This document shows, piece after piece, positions 15,490 to 24,254 of a stretch of 52,959 nucleotides of DNA. Within the stretch, counting starts at the first letter, position 1, and every line of letters starts with the position of its first letter. Location of the stretch: assembly GCA_039815145.1 (NCBI GenBank), contig JBCBZW010000027.1:1-52959 (forward strand), given 5' to 3'. The stretch comes from Pseudomonadota bacterium. GTDB taxonomy: Bacteria; Pseudomonadota; Gammaproteobacteria; Steroidobacterales; JBCBZW01. Below the pieces are notes generated by a model. The model worked only from the letters and a program-made list of their open reading frames with translations. It searched no databases and was not told the DNA's origin. The position numbers and the translations under genes are program-made.

Positions 15490-18400
15490 CTACTTATAGA
15501 ACTCCGGGAGACCTACAACATTTGGCAATCCGCCGTTCAGGAGTACGCGTCCGTCAGCAAGGCGCTCCAAAATGAAACCCTGGCGGGGGGTAGTGAAGCT
15601 CCCAACCGAGGTCCAGGCATCCAACGTCGGATCGTAGCGCTCCGCGGTTTCCACGCCGAACAAGGCGCTGCTCACGTTGTTGAACCCGCCGACCACGAGC
15701 ACGTCGCCGTTTCGCAGCAGCGCCGCGGCGTGCTGCTGACGGGCTTCTGAGAGGGAGGCCGCGGAACTCCAGGTATCAGTGCCGGGGTCGTAGATCTCCA
15801 CGCTCAGCAGCGTCGTGCCGTCGGCTTCGCCTCCCACAATGAGTACTCGACCGGACGACAGCATGACGGCCGTATGATTGACCCGAGCGGTTGTCATCGG
15901 TTCGGCATCCGACCAAGTCTCGGAGGCTGGATCGAATATCTCGGCACTGGCCAGTGCCGAACCCGTGTCTGCGAGAGTGTCAGGCACACCGCCGTAGCCT
16001 CCTGACACCAATACCCGACCGTCGGCGAGCCTCGTCGCTGTGTGACCGAAGCGTGGCGTACCAAGGGCTTGGATCGACTGCCAGGCGTTAGTGTTTGGGT
16101 CGTAGAGGTCGACGTCCCCGAGAAAGGTGGTGCATTCGCAGTCCATCGAGAGTTCATCCCCTCCCACCGCCAGGACCCTGCCATCGATGAGCAGCGTCGC
16201 CGTATGGTCGAACCGCGTGCTTGCCGTACCACCGGCCGAACTCCAAGCATCGGTGATGGGATCGTAGCGCTCCGCACTTTGCAACGCCGTTAGCCGGCCG
16301 TCGGTACCGCCGAGCACGAGAGCGCTGCCGTCGGCCAGCACCGTGAGCGTATGTTGCTCCCTGCGTGTCGCCATCTCGCCAGCCACGTGCCACGTATCGG
16401 TGTCAGGATCGAACAAACTGGCGGCGGCGGTTGCCGTCAGGAGGCCAGACCCACGCGCGTTGCTACCGCCGGTGACTAGTACACGAGCGTCGGGCAGGAC
16501 GCCGGTCGCCGCGTCGGCACCCTCGTGGGCCAGAGAACCCAAGGTCGAAAGATCATCGCCGGTGGGGTGCAGCAGCTGCGCTCGTCCGATGGAGGTATAG
16601 TTGTCCGCAACGACGAAATTGGATGAGTTCTCAAGCCCACCGAGCGAGAGCGCACGCCCATCCTGGAGCAACGTCACGGTCCCCCGATCCGCTCCGAACC
16701 TGGATCCTCGAAATCTCTCTTGCCAATCGACTCGGATTGGGTCGTAAACCCATGATGCCGTTTGCTGAAAGAACGAACCTGCACCGAACACCTGACCGTC
16801 GGGAAGCAGAAACAGGAAGCGCGCATTGGGCGGCTCCGCTTCGATTCCGAATGGGTCTTCCCACACGTCCGCCACGGGGTCGTAGATTTCATTAGCGCTG
16901 GCGACATACACCTTCCCCGTTAGCAGCACCACGGCACCCGCGGCGCTCCAACCCTGGAGAACGGGTGCGGCAGTACGCCAACTGTTTGATCCCGGGTTGT
17001 ATCGCTCGGAGGTGACGAGGTTGCCGTTGCCGGCCGTGTTTCTCCCCATGGTGACGAGGACTTCTCCGTCCGGCAGCAGGACGGCCGTGTGCAATCCGCG
17101 ATCTTCGAACAGGGAACCAGCGGACGTCCAACTATCACTCGACGGATCGTAGACCTCCGCGGTGGCGGTAGTAGTGCCGCCCGGACCCACTCCACCCACC
17201 GCAAGCACTCTGCCATCAGACAGCAGTGTCGCCGTGTGAAACGCGCGCGCCTCGGCCAGTGGCGCCGCGTCGGCCCACTGCTGAGCTGCAGGCTCGTAGA
17301 GCAGGGCTGATGAGAGTAACGTGCCGTCGGCACCAGCGCCGCCAGTCACCAGCACGCGGCCATCTCTCAGCAACGTGGCCGTGTGCTGGGAGCGAGGTGA
17401 CGGTAGCGATTGGCTGAGCGCCCAGGTCTCGGTCGTCGGATCGAACATCTCCACCGTGCTCGTCACTCGACTCTGCGGACTCACCTGCGGAAAGTTCGCG
17501 CCTGGAACCACCGGAATGCCGACGTCGCCGCCGACGATCAGCACACGACCGTCGTTCAACAGGGTCGCAGTGTGCAATGAGCGAGACGTCGGATCTCGAA
17601 GATCTTTGACGAAAGCGTCCTCGAGCACCTCGACGTTCGCCGACGCCTCTGCCGTGCGCCCCTGCGCGTCCGTCACACTGACCGACAGTTCGAATTCGCC
17701 TACGAGCACACCCGCTAGGTACGTAAGCGATGCCTCGTCCGTCGGGCCATCGACAGACGCTTCCGTCGCCTGGCGCTCGAGGCTCCACGCGTACTGATTG
17801 CCATCTGCAGCTGGCGTGGATACCGTGACCGCCGCCGATCCGCTCAGCACGGCAGGCTGCGAGAAGACGCTGACCACGGGAAGAGAGGCCACAACGACCA
17901 CCGTCTTGACCGCGTAGACCGTGCCTGCCTCGTTGCCGATGGTGGCGCTGATCAGCGTCTTCCCAAGTTCGCCCGCCGTGTACTCGATCGCGTTCGTGCC
18001 CTGCCCAGCGGTAATCGTGCCGTTGGAGATCGACCATGCATAGGTCACGTTACTCTGCGCCGGCACGGCGACTACGTTGCCGGTGCTCCCCGGCAGCACC
18101 GCATTCTCACCGCTCGCAGTGGCGCCTTCGGGAGCCACGATGACGTTCAGCGTCGCGGCTTCGGATATCGTCGACGCCGTGGTCCCATCGAGGGTGTTGG
18201 TGACGAGACACTCGTAAACACCTGCATCCTCGGGCGCCACGGCAGCGAGACTCAAGCTTTCCGCCGTCTCACCGCTGATGTCGTTGCCGTCGAAGCGCCA
18301 CTGGAAGGACAGCGTTCCGTTCGCCGTCGCCTCCACCCTGAACTGCGCGTCAGCCCCAGACACAACGTCAACTGACTGGGGCTGCGCCGCAATCGCCGGT

Positions 18401-18603
18401 GCATCGGCCACAGGTGGCGGAGGAGCGGGTTCCTCTGGCACTTCAGGGCCGCCGTTGCCACCACACCCGGCGAGCAAGATGGCCGCGAGGACAAGCACGA
18501 GCAATCCAAGCCCGAACCGCTCAGCGATCTCTCGCAGACGCTCAGCCACGTAGACCACCGCGCCTGGCGGCGCATCTGGTGCATTCCTGCCGTTCCCAGT
18601 CAT
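15490..18603 (-). CDS. Kelch-repeat surface lipoprotein with Ig-like domains
   Basis: 1037 residues from ATG 18603 (GAGGAG about 8 nt upstream). A hydrophobic segment ends in a lipobox (L-L-A-G-C, Cys near 50), so it is probably a lipoprotein. Residues ~70-330 hold immunoglobulin-like domains: F-Q-W-R-F-D-G-N with D-A-G-V-Y-E-C, then two further bacterial Ig-like modules. The rest carries fourteen Kelch motifs of the form R-x-x-H-T-A-T-L-L-x-D-G-R-V-L-V-x-G-G at ~45-70 residue spacing, enough for two propellers. A few middle motifs are degenerate. It follows the beta-helix gene by 64 bp on the same strand. Kelch/Ig architecture points to protein or glycan binding at the cell surface. Confidence 0.88.
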   Translation of the reverse strand: MTGNGRNAPDAPPGAVVYVAERLREIAERFGLGLLVLVLAAILLAGCGGNGGPEVPEEPAPPPPVADAPAIAAQPQSVDVVSGADAQFRVEATANGTLSFQWRFDGNDISGETAESLSLAAVAPEDAGVYECLVTNTLDGTTASTISEAATLNVIVAPEGATASGENAVLPGSTGNVVAVPAQSNVTYAWSISNGTITAGQGTNAIEYTAGELGKTLISATIGNEAGTVYAVKTVVVVASLPVVSVFSQPAVLSGSAAVTVSTPAADGNQYAWSLERQATEASVDGPTDEASLTYLAGVLVGEFELSVSVTDAQGRTAEASANVEVLEDAFVKDLRDPTSRSLHTATLLNDGRVLIVGGDVGIPVVPGANFPQVSPQSRVTSTVEMFDPTTETWALSQSLPSPRSQHTATLLRDGRVLVTGGAGADGTLLSSALLYEPAAQQWADAAPLAEARAFHTATLLSDGRVLAVGGVGPGGTTTATAEVYDPSSDSWTSAGSLFEDRGLHTAVLLPDGEVLVTMGRNTAGNGNLVTSERYNPGSNSWRTAAPVLQGWSAAGAVVLLTGKVYVASANEIYDPVADVWEDPFGIEAEPPNARFLFLLPDGQVFGAGSFFQQTASWVYDPIRVDWQERFRGSRFGADRGTVTLLQDGRALSLGGLENSSNFVVADNYTSIGRAQLLHPTGDDLSTLGSLAHEGADAATGVLPDARVLVTGGSNARGSGLLTATAAASLFDPDTDTWHVAGEMATRREQHTLTVLADGSALVLGGTDGRLTALQSAERYDPITDAWSSAGGTASTRFDHTATLLIDGRVLAVGGDELSMDCECTTFLGDVDLYDPNTNAWQSIQALGTPRFGHTATRLADGRVLVSGGYGGVPDTLADTGSALASAEIFDPASETWSDAEPMTTARVNHTAVMLSSGRVLIVGGEADGTTLLSVEIYDPGTDTWSSAASLSEARQQHAAALLRNGDVLVVGGFNNVSSALFGVETAERYDPTLDAWTSVGSFTTPRQGFILERLADGRVLLNGGLPNVVGLPEFYK

Positions 18604-18667
18604 CCCTCTACTCCTCAGGTGTTCGCGCCTCGGTTCCGGCGAAGCCGGCGAGACTGATGGCTGGCGC

Positions 18668-21328
18668 TCAGAAGGCACCGTCCGCCGGGGTGGCAGCGCC
18701 CTCGAAGGCGCCGATGTCACAGCGGGCCAGCCCATCGCCGTCGCCATCGAGGGGGCGTCCAACCCCACGCTGGTCAAAGGTGGGGCAGCGGGTGAGCGAG
18801 CCTCGATCGATCGCCGGACTGCCCGGCAGCAGAGCATGGGTCAACGTCACCCCACCGTTGGGGGCGAGGGGGCCTAGCATCGCCTCGACGCCCGGCAGGT
18901 CGTTTGCGGCCGTCAGGCCACAGCTGCCATCGCTGTCGATATTGTTGCCCTGGGAAACGAAGGCGGCGGGGCCCCCAGCGCAATCCGGCGCAGTGCCGTT
19001 GCCAGCCAGGACGGTGTTGAACAGCCGCACGCCGCTGAGCTCGTTATCGACGGTGATACCTGCGCCCCCCTCGGGGGCCGCGTTGTCAGCGATCGTGCTG
19101 TTCAGAATCGCCACCTCGAAGCGCGACCCCACATGGATGCCGGCGCCGCTCACGCCCGCGCGGTTGGTGGAGAAGGTGCTGCTGCTCACGGTGCCCTCAC
19201 TCGGGCTGAAGTTGTCCGGAGTGGAGACCGCGAACGCACCTCCTACGTGGCTTGCGATGTTGTTCGCCAAGGTGCTGCGGGTGATATCCGTGACACCGCC
19301 GTCGCTGAACACCGCACCTCCGCCCTGAACGCCCAGGGCCCGATTGCCGGTAAGGGATGACTGATCGATCGTGAGCTGCCCGCCCAATTGGTACACCGCG
19401 CCTCCCGCCTCGCGCGCAGCGTTGTTCGAGAGCACGACGTTGCCGAGCAGCAGCTGCCCGAAGGTCATAGAGATGGCACCACCGCGCTCGGCTCGCCCGC
19501 CGGTCATGGTGAGGTCGGTGATCTGCACGTTGGCGCTGTCGAGGCGGAAGTGGCGGCTGCCCACCGCCCGCAGCGTGAGGCCGCGACCCGGCCCCCGGAC
19601 GATCAGATCGTTCTCCACCAGCAGTTCACCACGCAGGGTGATGGTGGACGACGGTGGCAGCTCGAAGCTCACCACGGCGCCGGGACACGACTGCTCGATG
19701 GCTTGGCGCAAGCTGCCGGCGCCGCCGTCCTCGGTGGTGGCCACCACGGACTCGAAGGCGCAGGTCTGCAGGGATGCGGAGCCTTCGTCCGCCGTGGGAT
19801 CCTCGTCGCTCGTCACCTGGGCCGTGTTGATCACGGTGACGTCCGGTGGAGCATCGTCGGCCACGGTGGCTGGCACGCTCAGAGTAACCATCTCCCCCGC
19901 CGGCACGGTAAGATTACTGGCGATAATAGGTAGATCCGACGGGTCGTCAGCCAGAATCGCATCGGGCTGCGGGGGGATCAGGGTGACGGGGCCGACGAAG
20001 ACCGTCTCCGGTGGCAAGGGGTCGCTCACCACCGCGGACACCGTGTCGTCCTTACCGACATTCCTGACCTCCAGCGTGTACACGATCGACTCGCCGGGCC
20101 CCACCTCCTGCGTGGCGCTGACCCGTTTGCTCAGCACCAGGTCGACCGGCAAGGACTCGAAGGCGCCGATGTCGCAGCCGCCAGCTTGGGGGCGAAGCAC
20201 GCCGCGCTGATCGGTGGGGAAGCAGCGGTCCGGATCGCCCGCGTCGAGGGCGGGGCTGCCGGGGCCTAAGGCCAGTGTGGCCGTGGCGCCGCCGTTCTCG
20301 TTCAGGAACAACAGTTGCGGGTCGACGTCGACCAGATCGCTCTCTGCGGCTGGCGCGCAGAGTGGCGCATCAAACAGGTTGTGTCCTGCGGAGACCACGA
20401 GGTTTGGGCTGGCGCAGATGCTATTGACGCCGTTTTCAGCGGCGATCGTGTTGTTCAGCGTGTACGTGCCACTGCCCGAGAGCAACGTGCCGAAGAGCGA
20501 CGCGGCGCCACCGTTACGACTGATCGTGCTCTGCTCGATCTCTACCAATCCGTCACCGCCGACGCCGATGACGACGGTACCGAAGTCTTCGCTGGCGACA
20601 TCGTTATCGGCCACGGTGCTGTTGCGAATGATCATCTGGCCGCCGTTGTTGGCCAGGGCAGCCGTTGCGATCAGCACGGGGCCTGCGGGGATGGCGACGT
20701 TGTCGGCGATCAGACTGTCTTCGATCACCACCCGGCCACGTTCGTTGTAGATGGCGGGTCCTTCGACGGTGGTGAGGTTGCCGGAGCTGAGCGCGGAGTT
20801 GCCGATAACGCTCACTCGACGCAGGTTCAGCACGCCGAAGTTGTAGATGCCTGCACCCTCGGCGCCGGTTAAAAACGCATCAACGAAGTTGTCCGCGACC
20901 ACCACATCCGTCAGCTCGAGGTTGCCGCCGTTGACGATGCCCGCGCCGGAGAACTCGTTGAAGCCACCCGCGAAGGTGAGGCCGCTGATGCGCACCAGGG
21001 CACGCCCGACGCTGAGCAGCGTCGCGCGGTTCGGCCCAACCGTCAGGAGGTCAGCGCCTGGGCCTTCGATGGTCAGGGACTTGTTGATGGAAAGGGGCGT
21101 ACCGGCGAGCGCGATGTTGCTCGGGAGCGGGACGTCGAAATCGATGAAGCCACCGGGACATACGACCTGAATGGCCTGCCTCAGGCTGCCTGGGCCGTCA
21201 TCCTGAAGGGTGCGGACGGTGACTTCGGGCAGGCACTCGTCCGCTGCGTGGGCGGGCGGCGCGAGGTGCAGCGTTAGTGACGCGAGAAAAGCCCCGAGCA
21301 GAGCGAGGCGGCGAGTTGGAGGCTTCAT
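18668..21328 (-). CDS. Secreted duplicated right-handed beta-helix protein with DUF11 domain (choice-of-anchor Q type)
   Basis: 886 residues with signal peptide (ending P-A-H-A-A). Two similar halves each start with G-S-L-R-Q-A-I and continue as a parallel beta-helix rich in N/G-containing coils. Each closes with R-C-x-x-x-D-Q-R-G-V-x-R-P...C-D-I-G-A-F-E, the ending of choice-of-anchor Q proteins. Between them (~390-500) lies a DUF11-type domain: D-L-V-L-S-K-R-V-S, then S-I-V-Y-T-L-E-V-R-N-V-G. Surface or secreted adhesin-like role is inferred. It is upstream of, and co-oriented with, the Kelch lipoprotein, and divergent from the FG-GAP gene across 496 bp. Confidence 0.88.
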   Translation of the reverse strand: MKPPTRRLALLGAFLASLTLHLAPPAHAADECLPEVTVRTLQDDGPGSLRQAIQVVCPGGFIDFDVPLPSNIALAGTPLSINKSLTIEGPGADLLTVGPNRATLLSVGRALVRISGLTFAGGFNEFSGAGIVNGGNLELTDVVVADNFVDAFLTGAEGAGIYNFGVLNLRRVSVIGNSALSSGNLTTVEGPAIYNERGRVVIEDSLIADNVAIPAGPVLIATAALANNGGQMIIRNSTVADNDVASEDFGTVVIGVGGDGLVEIEQSTISRNGGAASLFGTLLSGSGTYTLNNTIAAENGVNSICASPNLVVSAGHNLFDAPLCAPAAESDLVDVDPQLLFLNENGGATATLALGPGSPALDAGDPDRCFPTDQRGVLRPQAGGCDIGAFESLPVDLVLSKRVSATQEVGPGESIVYTLEVRNVGKDDTVSAVVSDPLPPETVFVGPVTLIPPQPDAILADDPSDLPIIASNLTVPAGEMVTLSVPATVADDAPPDVTVINTAQVTSDEDPTADEGSASLQTCAFESVVATTEDGGAGSLRQAIEQSCPGAVVSFELPPSSTITLRGELLVENDLIVRGPGRGLTLRAVGSRHFRLDSANVQITDLTMTGGRAERGGAISMTFGQLLLGNVVLSNNAAREAGGAVYQLGGQLTIDQSSLTGNRALGVQGGGAVFSDGGVTDITRSTLANNIASHVGGAFAVSTPDNFSPSEGTVSSSTFSTNRAGVSGAGIHVGSRFEVAILNSTIADNAAPEGGAGITVDNELSGVRLFNTVLAGNGTAPDCAGGPAAFVSQGNNIDSDGSCGLTAANDLPGVEAMLGPLAPNGGVTLTHALLPGSPAIDRGSLTRCPTFDQRGVGRPLDGDGDGLARCDIGAFEGAATPADGAF

Positions 21329-21824
21329 CCGTGATACCCCTTATCGGTGTTTACGGAGAGCTTAGGCGACCACGATGGGCTGATCAACGCGAGGGGGCTC
21401 GACGAATTCGCGCAGCTCGACCACTCGCAGGGTACCCAATTCGGGTGGGCCCTTGGACTTGACGAATAAGCTGCTTCTCGGAGGCCTCGACGGACATGAC
21501 TCACCCGCTTGCGACTGCGAATCTCGCCTGGGACAGACGCCGGCGGCGGTAGCGGCCTCGCAAGCACGGGTCAATTCAAGCTACTCTCAGCGAACAGAAA
21601 GGTGTACCGCAGCGCCGCCACGAATACGCCTCGCCGCGATCGTCGCCGAATGACATCGATCGTAGGTAAACGCCCCAAGAAGGCCTGCGGCGATATCGCT
21701 GACAACCCTCCCAGGAGGGTATCCGACAGCGTGCCGGACTCCAGACGACACAGGACCAAAGGCAAGTGATTCGCTAGTTTCATCGCACACGCGCGACACC
21801 GCGCCGCAACAAGAGAGACAGGGA
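21329..21824. other. 496-bp divergent promoter region of the surface-protein island
   Basis: No coding frame with acceptable codon use was found. It separates the leftward beta-helix/Kelch operon from the rightward FG-GAP gene, so it should hold both promoters. The only clear structure is a tight inverted repeat, ACCCTCC-CA-GGAGGGT, at 21705-21720. Confidence 0.5.
21705..21720. repeat. Tight inverted repeat ACCCTCC-CA-GGAGGGT
   Basis: Perfect 7-bp arms and a 2-bp spacer, about 105 bp before the FG-GAP start codon. This suits a dimeric regulator site better than a terminator. Confidence 0.55.
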
Positions 21825-23840
21825 ATGTCAAACAAGATCAAGCCATTGAATGGCGCGCACACTCACACTCCCCTCGCCCGCAGCGTTCGCACCGCACTGC
21901 GTACCCGCCTGCCATCGCTCATCGTGCCGGCGGCCACCGTGGGCCTGGCAGTCCTCGCTCCCGCCGCGAACGCCCAATTGTCCGGGTTTCCGCCCAGCTT
22001 CCCCCTCACCGACCTGTGGCCCGACTTCGGCGGCGACGGCAGTGAGGGCGTCGTCTTCCAGGGACAGATCTGGGACAACGCTGGCACCGGGGTGGACGGA
22101 GGCGTGGACCTCAACGGCGATGGCGTGGACGACCTGCTGATCGGCGCCGGCGCTTTCCGGGGGTACTTCGCCACCAGCACGCCGGGCGATGGCTACGTGG
22201 TCTTCGGACGCGAGGCGCCGTTTCCCGCGCTGGTGGAACTCGGCGAGTTTCGCGAAGCCATGGGCGACGACGGCAGCGAGGCCGTGGTCGTCCGAGGTGT
22301 GGAGGATTTCGACAATCTGGCCTGGCGTTTCCGCAGCGCCGGCGACTTCAACGGCGACGGCCTAGGCGATTTGATCGCCACCGCGCCAGGAGGCGACCGC
22401 GGCGAGGAACGCAGCGTGGGCGGTGCCTACCTCGTCTTCGGCCGCGCCAGCGGCTTCGACGGCGCGGAGTTCAACCTCTCGGGCCTGCTACCGCGGGAGG
22501 GTGGCGACGGCAGCGACGGCACGGTCATCATCGGCCTCGACCGCTCCAACAGCCTCGGCCTTTCCCTCGATGCGGACTGCGATGTGAACGGAGATGGCCT
22601 CGCCGACGTCGTGCTCGGCAGCCGCTACGGGGATGTCGGCGCCACCCAAGGTGCGGGCAACACGTTCGTGATGCTGGGCCGGACCGATACCCAATCGGTG
22701 ATCGACGTGCGACGCCTGCTGCCGGAGAACGGCGGCAACGGCACAGGCGGGTTCGAACTCAGCGCAGACGGCGAGTTCGACGGTTACGGCGAGGCCGTGA
22801 ACTGCAGCGCGGACCTCAACGCCGACGGCTTCGACGACATCGTCATCGCACCGAACGGCTGGGATCTCGACGTCCCCACCTACGTGGTCTACGGCCGCGC
22901 CGCCTTCCCACCTACCTTCTCCTTGACCGATCTGCTCGCCGAGAACGGCGGCGACGGTAGCGAAGGCACGGCGTTACGCTACGAGGGCAGCCCCGGGCCG
23001 ACCCTGAGCAGCGCCGGAGACGTGAACTACGACGGCGTGGAGGACCTGCTCATCGGCGTGCAGGCCGAGGATCAGGCCTTCGTGGTGTTTGGCCGCCGCG
23101 GTGGCTTCGGCGTGGATCTCGCACTCGCCGATCTGCTCCCGGAAAACGGTGGCGACGGCAGCCAAGGCATCGTGTTCCAAGGCGCCGTTCGTACCTCCAC
23201 CGGCACCGTCGTCGCCCGCGCCGGCGATGTGGACGGCGACGGCGTGGGCGACTTCCTCGTCGGCGCCCAGGACTCTCCGAGCGGCAACTTCGACGGCCCG
23301 GCGATGCTCGTGTTCGGACGCCCGGGCGGTTTCCCAGCGCAGATCGAGTTCGGCCAGGTGGGCGACAGCACCGAGCAGGTGGTCTTCGAGGCCGACCTGT
23401 TCTTCGACGGCGCCAACGCCGACGCCGCAGGCCCCGCCGGCGACGTGAACGGCGATGGCATCGACGACCTCGTCTTCGGCGCCTACACCGGCGGCCTATT
23501 CGACTTCCTAGGCCGCGCCCACCTCGTGTTCGGCCGCGCCGGCGACCGCGACGACGACGGCATCTCGAATCCCGCGGACAACTGTTCGTTTACCCGAAAC
23601 GGTGCGCAGCGGGATACCGACGGCGATGGCTTCGGCAACATCTGCGATGCCGACCTCAACGGCGATTGCCAGGTCACGCGCGCGGACCTGGTCGAAGTGT
23701 TTCGCGCCATCGGCACGGAAAATCCCGATGCCGATCTCAACGGCGACGACGTCGTGAACGGCATCGATCTGTCCATTGCCCGCGCTGCCATCGGGCGCCC
23801 GCCCGGGCCGAGCGGTGCTAGCCACGGGTGCGATGACTAG
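21825..23840 (+). CDS. Secreted FG-GAP (integrin-alpha-like) repeat protein with a C-terminal thrombospondin-3/dockerin-like calcium region
   Basis: 671 residues. The signal region ends A-P-A-A-N-A, after an unusually long basic N-region. The body has about seven FG-GAP units, each with D-x-N-G-D-G-x-D-D-L-L-I-G-A and a closing V-V-F-G-R. These alternate with a lineage-specific L-L-x-E-N-G-G-D-G-S-E-G linker. From ~580 the calcium-rich D-R-D-D-D-G-I-S-N-P-A-D-N-C and D-T-D-G-D-G-F-G-N-I-C resemble thrombospondin type 3. The final D-L-N-G-D-x-x-V-x-x-x-D-L pairs resemble dockerin loops. It probably forms a calcium-stabilised propeller used for adhesion or docking. A ribosome site (AGGGA) precedes the ATG. 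Confidence 0.88.
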   Translation: MSNKIKPLNGAHTHTPLARSVRTALRTRLPSLIVPAATVGLAVLAPAANAQLSGFPPSFPLTDLWPDFGGDGSEGVVFQGQIWDNAGTGVDGGVDLNGDGVDDLLIGAGAFRGYFATSTPGDGYVVFGREAPFPALVELGEFREAMGDDGSEAVVVRGVEDFDNLAWRFRSAGDFNGDGLGDLIATAPGGDRGEERSVGGAYLVFGRASGFDGAEFNLSGLLPREGGDGSDGTVIIGLDRSNSLGLSLDADCDVNGDGLADVVLGSRYGDVGATQGAGNTFVMLGRTDTQSVIDVRRLLPENGGNGTGGFELSADGEFDGYGEAVNCSADLNADGFDDIVIAPNGWDLDVPTYVVYGRAAFPPTFSLTDLLAENGGDGSEGTALRYEGSPGPTLSSAGDVNYDGVEDLLIGVQAEDQAFVVFGRRGGFGVDLALADLLPENGGDGSQGIVFQGAVRTSTGTVVARAGDVDGDGVGDFLVGAQDSPSGNFDGPAMLVFGRPGGFPAQIEFGQVGDSTEQVVFEADLFFDGANADAAGPAGDVNGDGIDDLVFGAYTGGLFDFLGRAHLVFGRAGDRDDDGISNPADNCSFTRNGAQRDTDGDGFGNICDADLNGDCQVTRADLVEVFRAIGTENPDADLNGDDVVNGIDLSIARAAIGRPPGPSGASHGCDD

Positions 23841-24254
23841 TTAGGCGCAAAGGTCGCGGCCGCTGACGATCGAGGCCGGTCGTCAGTGGCGGTGACACTG
23901 ACGCCCCACCGCAAGGCGCGCTGGCAGTTGCACCAGAGCAACTAGCCACACCACCATTCGCCTCTGTTGGTTCGCGTTATGACGCGAGACCGACCGGTCT
24001 GCTGGCGGTCGAGCTTTTAGCGCCCCAACCGCGACGCCCACCTCAATACCACCTTGAGTAGTACCCCCTCAGCGAGGCTAGGGACTCACACGCGCCGTCG
24101 CACCGGCACCACCCGGCAAACCCTGGTATGCACACAGCGCCTACCACGTTCGCTACCACGATGACTTGCTATTCCTAGGACCATCCCGCGCCGAGAACCG
24201 TTTCGCGCCGCGCAGGTACTCAGCCCCAGTATGGTCCAACGACGGAGTAGTCAC
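23841..24254. other. 414-bp intergenic region between FG-GAP and cadherin genes
   Basis: No gene is supported here. It starts with a strong hairpin 19 bp after the FG-GAP stop and later contains a CGACC/GGTCG repeat. The cadherin gene's own promoter should lie near its right end. Confidence 0.5.
23859..23890 (+). terminator. Hairpin after the FG-GAP gene, terminator-like
   Basis: GCCGCTGACGA pairs with TCGTCAGTGGC (11 bp with one G-U) around a 10-nt loop, 19 bp after the stop. There is no T-run downstream, so termination would be weak, Rho-assisted, or the stem may serve mRNA stability. Confidence 0.45.

Noticed and set aside
23072-23825. Long minus-strand frames inside the FG-GAP and cadherin genes
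   Set aside because: Their open length is a by-product of high GC and regular repeats on the other strand; translations are low-complexity Arg/Ser/Pro runs.
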